The notes under the pieces were generated by a model, which worked only from the letters and a program-made list of their open reading frames with translations, did not search any database and was not told where the DNA came from. Both the position numbers and the translations under genes were made by a program. From Listeria grayi DSM 20601 (GTDB taxonomy: Bacteria > Bacillota > Bacilli > Lactobacillales > Listeriaceae), in the NCBI RefSeq assembly GCF_000148995.1, contig NZ_GL538352.1, positions 1 through 64,000 of the forward strand: a stretch of 64,000 nt of DNA, given 5' to 3'. Of this stretch, positions 25,106 to 33,964 are shown one piece after another. The first letter of the stretch is position 1; every line of letters starts with the position of its first letter.

Positions 25106-27223
25106 ATGAAAAAAATAATCATGATGATCGGGGTATTGATTTTGTTAGTTGGTAGCTTCTCCATTCAAGTACCAAATGTGAAAGCCGTAGATAAAAACAA
25201 AGGTTTAGCGAAATTGACGAATGGAAAAATCACGACAGGGAAAAAGACACTGAAAATTACTTGGAAGAAAGATAAACAAATTTCCAAGTATGCGATTTAT
25301 AAAGCGGGGAGCAAATATGCTACAAAGAAAAAGATAGCAACGACTAAAAAAGCCAGTTTTACGGATAAACATCCAGGAAAAAATCATTATGCGAACTATT
25401 ATAAAGTAGTAGGTCTGGATAAACGGGGCAAGAAAAAGAAACAGTTAGAAGTATCACTCAATGAACAACTATTTGGTGAAAGCATGGTTATTTTCTCACC
25501 ACAAGATGATCAAGCTCGCATCAATAAAAAAATGGATGCTATTTATAAAAAGCAAAAAGATGCACAATTTGGACCTGACCGCTTTGGCGTATATTTCTTG
25601 CCAGGCGACTATACGAAAGGGCAGCCGAATCATGTCTATAATATCGGCTATTATACGTCGATCAATGGACTTGGGGCGGTCCCAACACAGACAAAATTAG
25701 CTAATGTAGCTTCACCAGCAGCGCTTCCAGATAATAACGGTACATGTAATTTCTGGATATCTATGGAAAACTTCCAGATCACGAATAAAAAGCCAACAAC
25801 TGCTTTTGAAGATCAGTTCAATTACGGCGCTTCGCAAGCTGCTCCGCTTAGAAGGATGCAAGTTGATCGCCCTGCAGAGCTTGACTGGCACAAAGGCTGG
25901 GTGAGTGGAGGTTTCATTTCAGATTCTGTATATAAACAAAAAGTCGGTTCAGAAACGCAGCAACAATATTATGTACGAAACAGTCAGTTAGATAAAAGCT
26001 GGTATGGAACAACGATCAATGGTGTCCTTCAAGGAACAAAAGGTGCACCGGCAAGCAACTGGGAACAATCACCTGAGGAAACAGTCGTAACGAATATCAA
26101 GAAAACACCTGTTGTTCGTGAAAAACCATTTTTATACCTTAATAATCAGCATCAATACAAGGTTTTTGTTCCCGGACTGCAAAAAAACACAGCAGGCGTA
26201 ACGTGGAAGAAAAACAGTATCGGCAAAGGAAAATCACTTGATCTGAAAAAAGATTTTTACGTAGCAAAAGCATCGAAAGATAATGCTACTACCTTGAATA
26301 AAGCACTGAAACAAGGGAAAAATCTTTTCTTCACACCAGGCGTTTACAAAATCGACCAAACATTGAAAGTAACCAAACCAAATACCGTTATACTTGGAAC
26401 AGGGCTTGCTACGCTGGAAAACAAGAGCAAGGGCGGCGCTATAAAAGTAGCAGATGTTGACGGCGTTACATTGGCGGGACTATTGATCGACCAAGAAACT
26501 TCTTCCAAAACATTTGTACAAATTGGGGACAAAAATGCCCATAAGAACCATAAAAATAATCCGACGCTATTAACAGATGTTTTCTTGCGTGTCGGTGGGA
26601 CCAAAGATATTAAAACAAGTGCAAACACAGTTGTAGAAGTCAACAGCAATGACGTGATCGGCGACGACCTATGGATCTGGCGTGCGGACCACAGTCAAGG
26701 TGTGGGTTGGACAAAAAATGAGACTGATTATGGCATGATCGTAAACGGCGATCGTGTGACGATGTACGGCTTGTTCAATGAACATCATCAAAAGTACCAA
26801 TTGTTATGGAACGGCGAATATGGCAGCACCTATTTCTATCAAAGCGAAAGCCCGTATGATCCGCAAAAACAATCGGATTGGATGAGTCATAATGGGAAAG
26901 TAAAAGGCTATGCTTCCTATAAAGTTTCCAATCAAGTCAAACATCATCTTGCGCAAGGAATCGGGGTTTACGGCGTTTTTGTAGCAACGAATGGTGCACC
27001 AATGGAAATGGAAAATGGTGTGGAGGTTCCTAATCGACCAGATGTAAAAGTGATCAACGCATGTACGATCGAACTTGGTGGCAGCGATGACCCTGATCGT
27101 GCTGTCAATCATGTTATTAATGGAACGGGGATAAGTACTAAAGAGATCAGACGACCGTTTATTTTGAAATATGTCAATGGAAAATCGACATTACCTGATG
27201 GTAGTGTTGTAGACGGTAAGTAA
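25106..27223 (+). CDS. Secreted beta-helix protein, putative polysaccharide-active
   Basis: 705 residues from ATG 25106 (AAGGGGA upstream; an ATG at 25088 has no such site). Signal peptide KKIIMMIGVLILLVGSFSIQ with likely cleavage after VKA. A lysine-rich fibronectin-like module (~35-105) leads to a large domain with FGPDRFGVYFLPGDY, GYYTSINGLGAVP, GTCNFWISMENF, VREKPFLYL, KNLFFTPGVYKI and DDLWIWRADHSQGVGW. The repeated strand pattern indicates a right-handed beta-helix. The same motif set occurs in large secreted proteins of actinomycetes and fungi, annotated vaguely as factor 5/8-type, adenylyl cyclase or GH55-like. A polysaccharide lyase or hydrolase role is inferred from fold only. Flanked by terminators; monocistronic. 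Confidence 0.82.
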   Translation: MKKIIMMIGVLILLVGSFSIQVPNVKAVDKNKGLAKLTNGKITTGKKTLKITWKKDKQISKYAIYKAGSKYATKKKIATTKKASFTDKHPGKNHYANYYKVVGLDKRGKKKKQLEVSLNEQLFGESMVIFSPQDDQARINKKMDAIYKKQKDAQFGPDRFGVYFLPGDYTKGQPNHVYNIGYYTSINGLGAVPTQTKLANVASPAALPDNNGTCNFWISMENFQITNKKPTTAFEDQFNYGASQAAPLRRMQVDRPAELDWHKGWVSGGFISDSVYKQKVGSETQQQYYVRNSQLDKSWYGTTINGVLQGTKGAPASNWEQSPEETVVTNIKKTPVVREKPFLYLNNQHQYKVFVPGLQKNTAGVTWKKNSIGKGKSLDLKKDFYVAKASKDNATTLNKALKQGKNLFFTPGVYKIDQTLKVTKPNTVILGTGLATLENKSKGGAIKVADVDGVTLAGLLIDQETSSKTFVQIGDKNAHKNHKNNPTLLTDVFLRVGGTKDIKTSANTVVEVNSNDVIGDDLWIWRADHSQGVGWTKNETDYGMIVNGDRVTMYGLFNEHHQKYQLLWNGEYGSTYFYQSESPYDPQKQSDWMSHNGKVKGYASYKVSNQVKHHLAQGIGVYGVFVATNGAPMEMENGVEVPNRPDVKVINACTIELGGSDDPDRAVNHVINGTGISTKEIRRPFILKYVNGKSTLPDGSVVDGK

Positions 27224-27227
27224 ACAT

Positions 27228-27267
27228 AAAAACAGCTTGTTCCTCAAGGAACAAGCTGTTTTTTTAT
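27228..27267. terminator. Bidirectional terminator
   Basis: AAAACAGCTTGTTCC / GGAACAAGCTGTTTT between the beta-helix gene and lacD, with A and T runs on both sides. Confidence 0.92.
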
Positions 27268-27273
27268 TGTTAT

Positions 27274-28296
27274 TTATTTTTCTACTACGTGAACATCTTC
27301 AAAAGAACCATACTTCGTCCACCAAGGAACAGCACCTTCATTTAATAATTTGTCTAAAGAGGTGATGTTTTCTTTACCTTGTGTACGAAGCCATTCGCGA
27401 AGGGCTTCTTCACCTTGTTTGCCGTAAACTTCGATGCCGTCTTTCCAAGTCGCACGGCCACATAGAACACCACTGTATTCAACATTGTGTTCATTAACAA
27501 ATTGGATTGTTTTGTGGAACAATTCAGCTGTAACGCCAGCACTTAGATAAATGAATGGCAGTGGGCTGAGGTCGGAACATTCTTTGAAATAGTTTGCTGC
27601 TTCTTCTTGCGTGTAAACAGCTTCGCCTTCAGCAAAACCTTCCACAAATTTAAAGTTTACTGGAACTTCTAGTTTTAACACGTCTACACCATAGCGCGGT
27701 TTAGAAAATTCCTTGATAGCTGCTTTTACTTTTTCTGGTTTTAATTTCGCGTACTCTACAGAAAGGGAATCCGAAATATTAGCATCATAAGTGATTGGTT
27801 CAAGGAAGAAAGGAATGTCGACAGATTTACATTCAGCACCGATTCTTTCAAGGAAAGCATATTTCACTTCATTGATCTCAGCTGGCTCGTCTGGATCATA
27901 ATAAACTAAGATCTTAACAGAATCGCCGCCTTTTTCTTTGATTCGCAATGCAGAGAGATCTGCAATCAAATCAGGTAATTTACCTGGTGTTGTTGTATCG
28001 TAACCGGTTTTTTCGTAAGAAGTCAATAATCCGGAGTCTTTATGTCTAGCTTTGATCGCATCTTCGCCATATTCCAAGTCAAGCAGGATCGCTGATGCGT
28101 AAGGAGTCAGTTCTTCGGAAACAAGGCGTTTAAAATCTTCTACGTCTTTTTTATCTTCCGTTCCTTTTGCTGTTTGGATCATTTTTTTCAGCGAACCACG
28201 TTGGTCGATCGCCAGAGCTGCAATGATTCCTTTTTCGTTTGACAAACGTTGTAAGCCGTCGAATTTTCCTTTTGTTATTTCTACCATGTTTACCAA
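27274..28296 (-). CDS. lacD: Tagatose 1,6-bisphosphate aldolase
   Basis: 340 residues, class I LacD family: GIIAALAIDQRGSLKKMI (16-33), ILLDLEYGEDA, a Schiff-base lysine expected in VDVLKLEVPV, FIYLSAGV and GVLCGRATW. It splits tagatose 1,6-bisphosphate to DHAP and glyceraldehyde 3-phosphate. No other tagatose-pathway genes (lacABC) are adjacent; I recall an isolated lacD-like gene next to an iron-type binding protein in L. monocytogenes too. Annotated start ATG 28296; an internal ATG at 28287 (MVEITKG) follows AAAGGAGATTGG at a better spacing and is equally possible. Confidence 0.9.
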   Translation of the reverse strand: MVNMVEITKGKFDGLQRLSNEKGIIAALAIDQRGSLKKMIQTAKGTEDKKDVEDFKRLVSEELTPYASAILLDLEYGEDAIKARHKDSGLLTSYEKTGYDTTTPGKLPDLIADLSALRIKEKGGDSVKILVYYDPDEPAEINEVKYAFLERIGAECKSVDIPFFLEPITYDANISDSLSVEYAKLKPEKVKAAIKEFSKPRYGVDVLKLEVPVNFKFVEGFAEGEAVYTQEEAANYFKECSDLSPLPFIYLSAGVTAELFHKTIQFVNEHNVEYSGVLCGRATWKDGIEVYGKQGEEALREWLRTQGKENITSLDKLLNEGAVPWWTKYGSFEDVHVVEK

Positions 28297-28370
28297 TCTC
28301 CTTTACCACTCGTTTTGATAAGTATTACACAAATATCCTTTTATTTATTTACCCTGTCATTTGCCGAAAT

Positions 28371-28408
28371 AAACAAAAAAGAAGCGATTTTTGGTCGCTT
28401 CTTTTTTG
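28371..28408 (-). terminator. Terminator of the Fur-regulated lipoprotein gene
   Basis: AAAGAAGCGA / TCGCTTCTTT hairpin with T run immediately after the stop codon. Confidence 0.85.
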
Positions 28409-28410
28409 GA

Positions 28411-29325
28411 TTATTTACCAGTTACCTTTGCCACGCTGTCCTTTAATTGGTAAAGGCGAGTAGCGATGGTATAATCACTCCATTTTTTATTCTCTACTAA
28501 GTAAACGTGTTTCGCTTTTACTGCTGGAATATCTTTCCAAACGCCGTTCAGCAAGTCTTTTACAGAAGCATCACTACCACCAATTGGAGCTAAGATGAAG
28601 ATGTAGTCTGCATCTTTTGCATAGTTTGGTATCGCTTCTTGAGAAATCGCTTTTGTTTCTTTGTTTTTTGCAGCGGCTGCAGTTGGTTTGAAGCCTGCAC
28701 CTTTGTCGTATAAGCCGGAGAATATATTTTGGTCATGAATATAAATATCTTTTCCGTAAAATTGGAAAACGGCTGCTTTTTTATTCGTGATGCCAGCAGC
28801 TTTTAATTTCGCACGCTCTTTTTTTAAGGTTGCATTATACTTTTTGTACCATGCATCTTTTTCTTTTTCGCGATTTAGTAATTTAGCTAGTTTCTCCAAA
28901 TGTTGATCAGGAGTATCTCCGAAGTGAGTGGCATACACAGGAGCTATTTTTTCTAGGTTTTCGATCATATCTTTTTGATAATCGCTGATGATGATCAAAT
29001 CTGGAGCGAGTTTTGTTATTTTTTCGATATTTGGTTTATCTCCGCCAATGCTTTCCGCATTTTTTGTTTCAGCCGGATATGTAGTTTTATATTCGTCAGT
29101 GGTTCCAATTGCGGGAGTACCTAAAATCGATATTTCAGCCACATTTTGCAAAGCAACGATTTTTTTCGGATCTTTTGGGATCGTTACTTTCCGTTTCAGG
29201 GCATCAGTTACGGTTTGTGTTTTTGGTTTTTCTGAACTTGCTTTGTCGTTGTTTCCGCAGGCAGCTAAAACAGCGATCAATGCGATTAGAGTGATAAGAA
29301 TTTGCCAACTATGTTTTTTCTTCAT
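28411..29325 (-). CDS. Iron-type ABC transporter substrate-binding lipoprotein
   Basis: 304 residues from ATG 29325, preceded by AAGGAGG; the frame extends further upstream without a ribosome binding site. Lipoprotein signal QILITLIALIAVLAAC with lipidated Cys. The mature part is a class III (FhuD/BtuF-type) binding protein: RKVTIPKDPKKIVALQ, IEKITKLAPDLIIISD, ADYIFILAPIGG and KHVYLVENKKW. Likely ferric-siderophore or haem ligand; permease and ATPase genes are not adjacent. A Fur box overlaps its promoter. Confidence 0.9.
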   Translation of the reverse strand: MKKKHSWQILITLIALIAVLAACGNNDKASSEKPKTQTVTDALKRKVTIPKDPKKIVALQNVAEISILGTPAIGTTDEYKTTYPAETKNAESIGGDKPNIEKITKLAPDLIIISDYQKDMIENLEKIAPVYATHFGDTPDQHLEKLAKLLNREKEKDAWYKKYNATLKKERAKLKAAGITNKKAAVFQFYGKDIYIHDQNIFSGLYDKGAGFKPTAAAAKNKETKAISQEAIPNYAKDADYIFILAPIGGSDASVKDLLNGVWKDIPAVKAKHVYLVENKKWSDYTIATRLYQLKDSVAKVTGK

Positions 29326-29340
29326 TATATCCTCCTTGGA

Positions 29341-29366
29341 ATGAAAATGATTTTCATTATCATTAT
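29341..29366 (-). promoter_or_regulatory. Fur box
   Basis: Read on the minus strand, AATGATAATGAAAATCATT matches the overlapping 7-1-7 Fur pattern, 15 bases upstream of the lipoprotein ATG. It predicts repression under iron sufficiency. Confidence 0.8.
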
Positions 29367-29394
29367 AACGGAATAAAATGAAAGAAACAAGACG

Positions 29395-29433
29395 CAAAAA
29401 AGCAGCTATGCCAGTATTCGGCAATAGCTGCTT
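29395..29433 (-). terminator. Terminator of the CBS-domain gene
   Basis: AGCAGCTATTGCCGAA / TTCGGCATAGCTGCT-like hairpin followed by T run on the minus strand, just after the stop codon. Confidence 0.82.
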
Positions 29434-29439
29434 AGGATC

Positions 29440-30075
29440 TTAATGTTTTAAACGTTCCACTTCAACCACTCGTAAACCTTTACGATTCAAGTGTTCGACA
29501 ATTTCGTTTTTCAATGATTCAGTAACGCCGTTTGGTAAAGAGACCATGACGCGGCGAATGAAGTCATCACTTTGATTGTCTAATGTGATCAAGCTGGCGA
29601 TCGATGTATAGCGGTCGACGATCTTTGTCAGTTTTGTCAGCGCGCCTTTTACTTCGCCGGAAGCAACCGTAAGGACGTAGCTGGTTGTTTCAATATTCCA
29701 AGCATCTTGGAGCAGACCAAGCATTTTCCCGTGAGTAAGGATTCCATAAAAGTCGCCGCTGTCATTTAAAACAGCGATGTAGGGAAGTTCCTTGATTGTA
29801 AAAAACACTTCAAAGAAAGAAGCATTTACGGAAATGTATTTTGTCGCGTTCTTTAATAAAGAAGTGACTGGTTCGTTCAAACTACCACCTTCTGCGGCAT
29901 GTCTGTAAATATGCATTTTGTATATATTTCCCAAAAATTTCTTACCATCTTTATCTAAAATTGGAACACAACGATAGCCAGACTCTTCTAATAGATCAAT
30001 TGCTTCTTTTAGCGTAGCAGTTTCTGGTACGGTCGTTAAATTGATTTTAGGGATACATAAATTTTTGATAAGCAT
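29440..30075 (-). CDS. cbpA: CBS-domain protein, c-di-AMP-binding CbpA-like
   Basis: 211 residues. Two CBS motifs (TTVPETATLKEAIDLLEESGYRCVPILD at ~15-42 and ISVNASFFEVFFTIKELPYIAVLND at ~80-105) form a Bateman module. An ACT-like C-terminal region (SYVLTVASGEVKGALTKLTKIVDRYTS) follows from ~133. In L. monocytogenes a CBS/ACT protein next to the same alcohol dehydrogenase and peptide transporter genes is CbpA, shown to bind cyclic di-AMP. The symbol rests on that remembered gene order. Its downstream function is not known. Confidence 0.78.
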   Translation of the reverse strand: MLIKNLCIPKINLTTVPETATLKEAIDLLEESGYRCVPILDKDGKKFLGNIYKMHIYRHAAEGGSLNEPVTSLLKNATKYISVNASFFEVFFTIKELPYIAVLNDSGDFYGILTHGKMLGLLQDAWNIETTSYVLTVASGEVKGALTKLTKIVDRYTSIASLITLDNQSDDFIRRVMVSLPNGVTESLKNEIVEHLNRKGLRVVEVERLKH

Positions 30076-30225
30076 AAAAAGTCACTCCATTCGTTTATTT
30101 CATCATCTGTTTTCATTTTAACTTAAAGAGGGAGCTTTGTATAGAAAATTCACAAGCAAATTAATTTATTGTAAGGATTATGATGTGTATGATGAACATA
30201 TCATAATAGAAAGAAGGCATTAGAC

Positions 30226-31410
30226 ATGAGTGAAGAAATTAGAAATTTTGATGCGTACAATCCAACGCATATCGTATTTGGGAAAAACCGTTTGGCGGAA
30301 TTGGAAAACTTGATCCCCCAAGATAAAAAAGTATTGCTTTTATATGGCGGTGGCAGCGTGAAGAAATTCGGTACTTTGGATAAAGTGAAAAAAGCGCTGG
30401 CAAATCATCAAGGCGAGGTTGGCGAATTTGGTGGTATCGAAGCAAATCCGACATATGAAACGTTGATTCAGGCAGTCGATTTGGTTAAAAAGGAAAATTA
30501 TGACTTTTTACTAGCAGTCGGCGGAGGTTCTGTTATTGATGGAACGAAATTTGTCGCAGCAGCAGCTGTTTTCGACGGCGACCCAATCCATATCTTCGGA
30601 AATGGTATCGGTGAGAAGAAGCCGATCACCAAAGCATTGCCATTTGGTACGGTATTGACTTTACCGGCTACTGGTTCGGAAATGAACAGTGGCGGCGTGG
30701 TTACATTTGTAGAGAAAAAAGCAAAACTTTCTTTCGGAAGCGCATATACGTTCCCAGTATTTTCGATCTTAGAACCGGAAATCACTTATACGTTACCAAA
30801 AAGACAAGTTGCAAATGGCGTGGCAGACGCGTTTGTCCACATTATGGAACAATACATGACTTATCCAGTAGGCGCTATGATCCAAGATCGTTTTGCAGAA
30901 GGCTTGCTGATGACATTGATCGAGATCGGTCCGAAATTGATGGCAGAAGAAACACCTGATTATAACCTTCGTGCCAACTTTATGTGGGCGGCGACTAATG
31001 CCTTGAATGGTACATTGTCAAAAGGTGTGCCGCAAGATTGGGCTTCGCATGGTTTGGGACATGAGATCACAGCGCTGTATGGTATCGATCATGCACGGAC
31101 ATTAGCAATCGTTCTGCCGTCGTTATTAGAAGTACGAAAAGCAGAAAAACATGATAAATTAGTACAATATGCTGAACGTGTATGGGGATTAACTGGCAGC
31201 GATGACGAAAAAATCCAACAAGCGATCGAAAAAACACGTGCTTTCTTTGAATCCTTAGAAATCGGCACTTCTTTCCAAGCTTATGATCTAGGCGAAGAAG
31301 TCGTAGAGGAATTAGTTGCCCAATTAGAAAAACACGGATTGACAAGCATTTCCGAACGCGGCGACCAAACTTTGGAAATTTCCAGAGAAATTTATACACG
31401 AGCGCTGTAA
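30226..31410 (+). CDS. Iron-containing alcohol dehydrogenase (butanol dehydrogenase type)
   Basis: 394 residues, ATG 30226 after AGAAAGAAGG. Family III alcohol dehydrogenase: KVLLLYGGGSVKKFG, the cofactor motif AVGGGSVIDGTKF (~98-110), VANGVADAFVHIMEQYMT, and metal-binding histidines in HGLGHEITALYGIDHARTLAIV (~267-288). It resembles YqhD/BdhA, NAD(P)H-dependent aldehyde reductases. Followed by a structured intergenic region and a strong terminator. Confidence 0.93.
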   Translation: MSEEIRNFDAYNPTHIVFGKNRLAELENLIPQDKKVLLLYGGGSVKKFGTLDKVKKALANHQGEVGEFGGIEANPTYETLIQAVDLVKKENYDFLLAVGGGSVIDGTKFVAAAAVFDGDPIHIFGNGIGEKKPITKALPFGTVLTLPATGSEMNSGGVVTFVEKKAKLSFGSAYTFPVFSILEPEITYTLPKRQVANGVADAFVHIMEQYMTYPVGAMIQDRFAEGLLMTLIEIGPKLMAEETPDYNLRANFMWAATNALNGTLSKGVPQDWASHGLGHEITALYGIDHARTLAIVLPSLLEVRKAEKHDKLVQYAERVWGLTGSDDEKIQQAIEKTRAFFESLEIGTSFQAYDLGEEVVEELVAQLEKHGLTSISERGDQTLEISREIYTRAL

Positions 31411-31429
31411 AATATTTTTAATATCTGTC

Positions 31430-31526
31430 ATTAGATGGACAAATGGTGGCAGAGGCTGATTTAGGAAGGAAATATAAAAGCGTGTTTTCAAGCTATTCCG
31501 CTTCTGTCTGCCATTTATGGGAATAT
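31430..31526 (+). other. Structured RNA candidate after the alcohol dehydrogenase
   Basis: AAATGGTGGCAGA (31441-31453) pairs with TCTGCCATTT (31507-31516) through a three-base bulge; an alternative pairing CAGAGGC / GCTTCTG and inner GGAA / TTCC stems exist. It lies in the 3' UTR, before the terminator. It could be a stable 3' UTR or a 3'-derived small RNA. No match to a riboswitch class that I know. Confidence 0.4.
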
Positions 31527-31528
31527 GT

Positions 31529-31572
31529 AGAATATTACTATTGTATCAAAAATAGTAATATTCTTTTTTTTA
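31529..31572 (+). terminator. Strong terminator
   Basis: Perfect 14-bp stem AGAATATTACTATT / AATAGTAATATTCT followed by nine T. Confidence 0.92.
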
Positions 31573-31594
31573 CGTATTAATTTCACGAGAAATA

Positions 31595-31624
31595 TTGACA
31601 AATACTGACAATCAGTGGGATTAT
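31595..31624 (+). promoter_or_regulatory. Promoter of the peptide transporter gene
   Basis: TTGACA, 18-bp spacer, GATTAT; the perfect -35 compensates a weak -10. Confidence 0.55.
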
Positions 31625-31670
31625 AGTAATTGCGCAACTACTATAAACTATGGAAAGCAGGTCGATTTTT

Positions 31671-33149
31671 TTGGCTACAAAAGAAGGTAAAACTTTCTTC
31701 GGACACCCTAGAGGACTGGCGACCCTATTCTTTACGGAATTTTGGGAACGATTTTCTTATTACGGGATGCGTGCAATTTTAATTTATTATATGTATACGA
31801 AAGTAGTAAATGGCGGTTTAGGCTTTGATACAGCGACTGCTACGGCGATTATGTCGATTTATGGTTCGCTTGTTTATATGTCGGGAGTGATCGGGGGCTG
31901 GTTTGCTGACCGGGTACTCGGATCTCGCAGTACGATATTTTGGGGCGGAGTGGCGATCATGGTCGGCCATATTATTCTTTCCCTACCGCTTGGAGCGGCG
32001 GCATTGTTTATCTCGATGTTCTTTATCATTATCGGTACAGGATTCCTAAAACCAAATGTGTCGAACGTTGTCGGTGATCTATATGCTCCAGAAGATGTAA
32101 GACGCGATAGTGGTTTCAGTATCTTTTACATGGGTATCAACTTAGGTGGCTTTTTAGCACCGATCGTTGTTTCTTTTGTAAAAGACAGTGCAGCTAATTT
32201 CCATGCTGGCTTTAGTGTAGCAGCAATCGGTATGGCAGTTGGTTTAGTGGTGTATTTATTGACCAGCAAACGTTATCTTGGTGATGCTGGTAAAATACCG
32301 CCAAACCCGCTAACTACTCCCGAACGGAGAAAATTCGGACTATTTGCACTTGGATTAGTAGTCGCATTAGCTGTCATCATGGCGATTTTCGCTCTATTCC
32401 AAGGCGGCTTCGATTTACGCGTTGTGATCAATACGGTAACAACATTAGGTATTCTGATTCCGATCGCCTACTTCGTTGTTATGCTCCGAAGCCCAAAAAC
32501 AAACAAAATGGAACGTTCTCGTTTGCTTGCTTATATACCGTTGTTCTTGACTTCTGTGATATTCTGGATGATCCAAGAGCAGCAATCAAGCGTATTCGCT
32601 GTTTTTGCGGCAGACCGGACAAACTTGGATTTCCTCGGAATGTCTTTGGAACCATCATTATTCCAATCACTTAACCCGATTTTTATCATTGCATTATCGC
32701 CAGTATTTGCCTGGCTATGGACGAAACTTGGAGAACGGCAGCCGTCAACTCCGGTGAAATTTGCTCTAGGCGTTTTCTTCGCAGGAGCTTCTTTTATCCT
32801 GATGATGTTCCCAAGCCTTCTACACGGCGGAGATGCCAAAGCACTTGTTAGTCCACTGTGGATCACATTCAGTTTCTTGATCTGTGTTATCGGCGAAATG
32901 TGCTTGTCACCAGTTGGATTGTCTGTTACGACTAAACTTGCTCCAGCAGCATTCTCTTCCCAAACAATGAGCTTGTGGTTCTTGACAAACGCAATGGGAC
33001 AAGGTGTGAATGCGCAGATCACTCAATTATATAATGCGAAAACAGAAGTCTTGTATTTCGGGATCATCGGCGTGGTAGCAATTTTGATTGGTGTTATCAT
33101 ATTGTTCTTAACACCACTTTTAAAACGTTATATGCAAGGTGTACGTTAA
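31671..33149 (+). CDS. dtpT: POT-family di-/tripeptide transporter
   Basis: 492 residues from TTG 31671 (MATKEGKTFFGHPRG), after AAAGCAGG; an in-frame ATG at 31650 has no ribosome binding site. Twelve or more membrane helices, with the proton-dependent oligopeptide transporter signatures: EFWERFSYYGMRAILIYYMY (ExxERFxYY), GGWFADRVLGSRSTI and DSGFSIFYMGINLGGFLAP (PTR2 motif). It imports di- and tripeptides with protons. Monocistronic, with its own promoter and terminator. Confidence 0.92.
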   Translation: MATKEGKTFFGHPRGLATLFFTEFWERFSYYGMRAILIYYMYTKVVNGGLGFDTATATAIMSIYGSLVYMSGVIGGWFADRVLGSRSTIFWGGVAIMVGHIILSLPLGAAALFISMFFIIIGTGFLKPNVSNVVGDLYAPEDVRRDSGFSIFYMGINLGGFLAPIVVSFVKDSAANFHAGFSVAAIGMAVGLVVYLLTSKRYLGDAGKIPPNPLTTPERRKFGLFALGLVVALAVIMAIFALFQGGFDLRVVINTVTTLGILIPIAYFVVMLRSPKTNKMERSRLLAYIPLFLTSVIFWMIQEQQSSVFAVFAADRTNLDFLGMSLEPSLFQSLNPIFIIALSPVFAWLWTKLGERQPSTPVKFALGVFFAGASFILMMFPSLLHGGDAKALVSPLWITFSFLICVIGEMCLSPVGLSVTTKLAPAAFSSQTMSLWFLTNAMGQGVNAQITQLYNAKTEVLYFGIIGVVAILIGVIILFLTPLLKRYMQGVR

Positions 33150-33157
33150 CATAGCTT

Positions 33158-33196
33158 TCTAAAAAACCAGTTTGGGCAGCCAAGCTGGTTTTTTAC
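33158..33196 (+). terminator. Terminator of dtpT
   Basis: AAAACCAGTTTGG / CCAAGCTGGTTTT hairpin with T run. Confidence 0.9.
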
Positions 33197-33256
33197 ATGG
33201 AATAATGGCATCGTTATCGTTATAATAAGAGTAAGTAGTTTTTTAGGAGGGTTAAT

Positions 33257-33949
33257 GTGTCAGAAGTACTCATTTATTTAACAAGACATGGCAAAACCAT
33301 GCTGAATCATTTGGAACGCATCCAAGGGTGGTCTGATTCGCCATTAACAGCAGAAGGAGCCGAAGTAGCAAGACAGCTAGGGAGGGGGCTGCGTGATACG
33401 TCGTTTGCAGCTGTCTACACGAGTGATCGCGGCCGCACAGTTGAAACTGCTAATTTAGTATTAGAAGAAAGCGGTCAGACAGCACTTCCGATCACGCAAC
33501 TATATGATCTGCGCGAATATGGTTTTGGAAAATACGAATCAGATTTCAATCTGAATGTTTTAGAATTAGTTGCGAAAGAAAATGGCTTTGCAACGCTGGA
33601 AGAACTGCATGCAGCAGAAAATACAGTGGATCGCCATTATATCATTGATACGGTAGCGAGACTCGATGAAACTGGAATGGCAGAAGATCGCCTGACTTTC
33701 CAAACGCGAATAAAACGAGGCCTTGTAACGATCTGCGAGGAAGTGCTGGCTCAAGGCGGCGGGAATGTTTTGGCTATTGCCCACGGAATGGTGATCCATA
33801 ACTTATTGCTTTTACTAGACAGCACGAAAGCAACTCATGGTATCGACAATGCCAGTGTAAGCAAGATCGTTTATCGCGATGGAACTTTCTTTGTGGAGAG
33901 CGTCAATGATACAAGCTACATCGAAGCAGGAAGCAAAATCACTGTATAA
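33257..33949 (+). CDS. Histidine phosphatase / phosphoglycerate mutase family
   Basis: 230 residues from GTG 33257, five bases after GGAGGG. The catalytic RHG (LTRHGKT, ~9-15), the second Arg (TSDRGRTVETA), and the late His in AIAHGMVIHNLLL give the full phosphohistidine site. It is longer than and different from glycolytic GpmA, so a phosphatase acting on a small phosphorylated compound is more likely. It is followed after 15 bases by the pseudouridine synthase gene, with which it is probably co-transcribed. Confidence 0.9.
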   Translation: MSEVLIYLTRHGKTMLNHLERIQGWSDSPLTAEGAEVARQLGRGLRDTSFAAVYTSDRGRTVETANLVLEESGQTALPITQLYDLREYGFGKYESDFNLNVLELVAKENGFATLEELHAAENTVDRHYIIDTVARLDETGMAEDRLTFQTRIKRGLVTICEEVLAQGGGNVLAIAHGMVIHNLLLLLDSTKATHGIDNASVSKIVYRDGTFFVESVNDTSYIEAGSKITV

Positions 33950-33964
33950 AAGGAGCTATCAGTT

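Noticed and set aside
32531-33022. 163-codon minus-strand ORF within dtpT
   Set aside because: Shadow of the transporter's membrane-segment codons; no start context.
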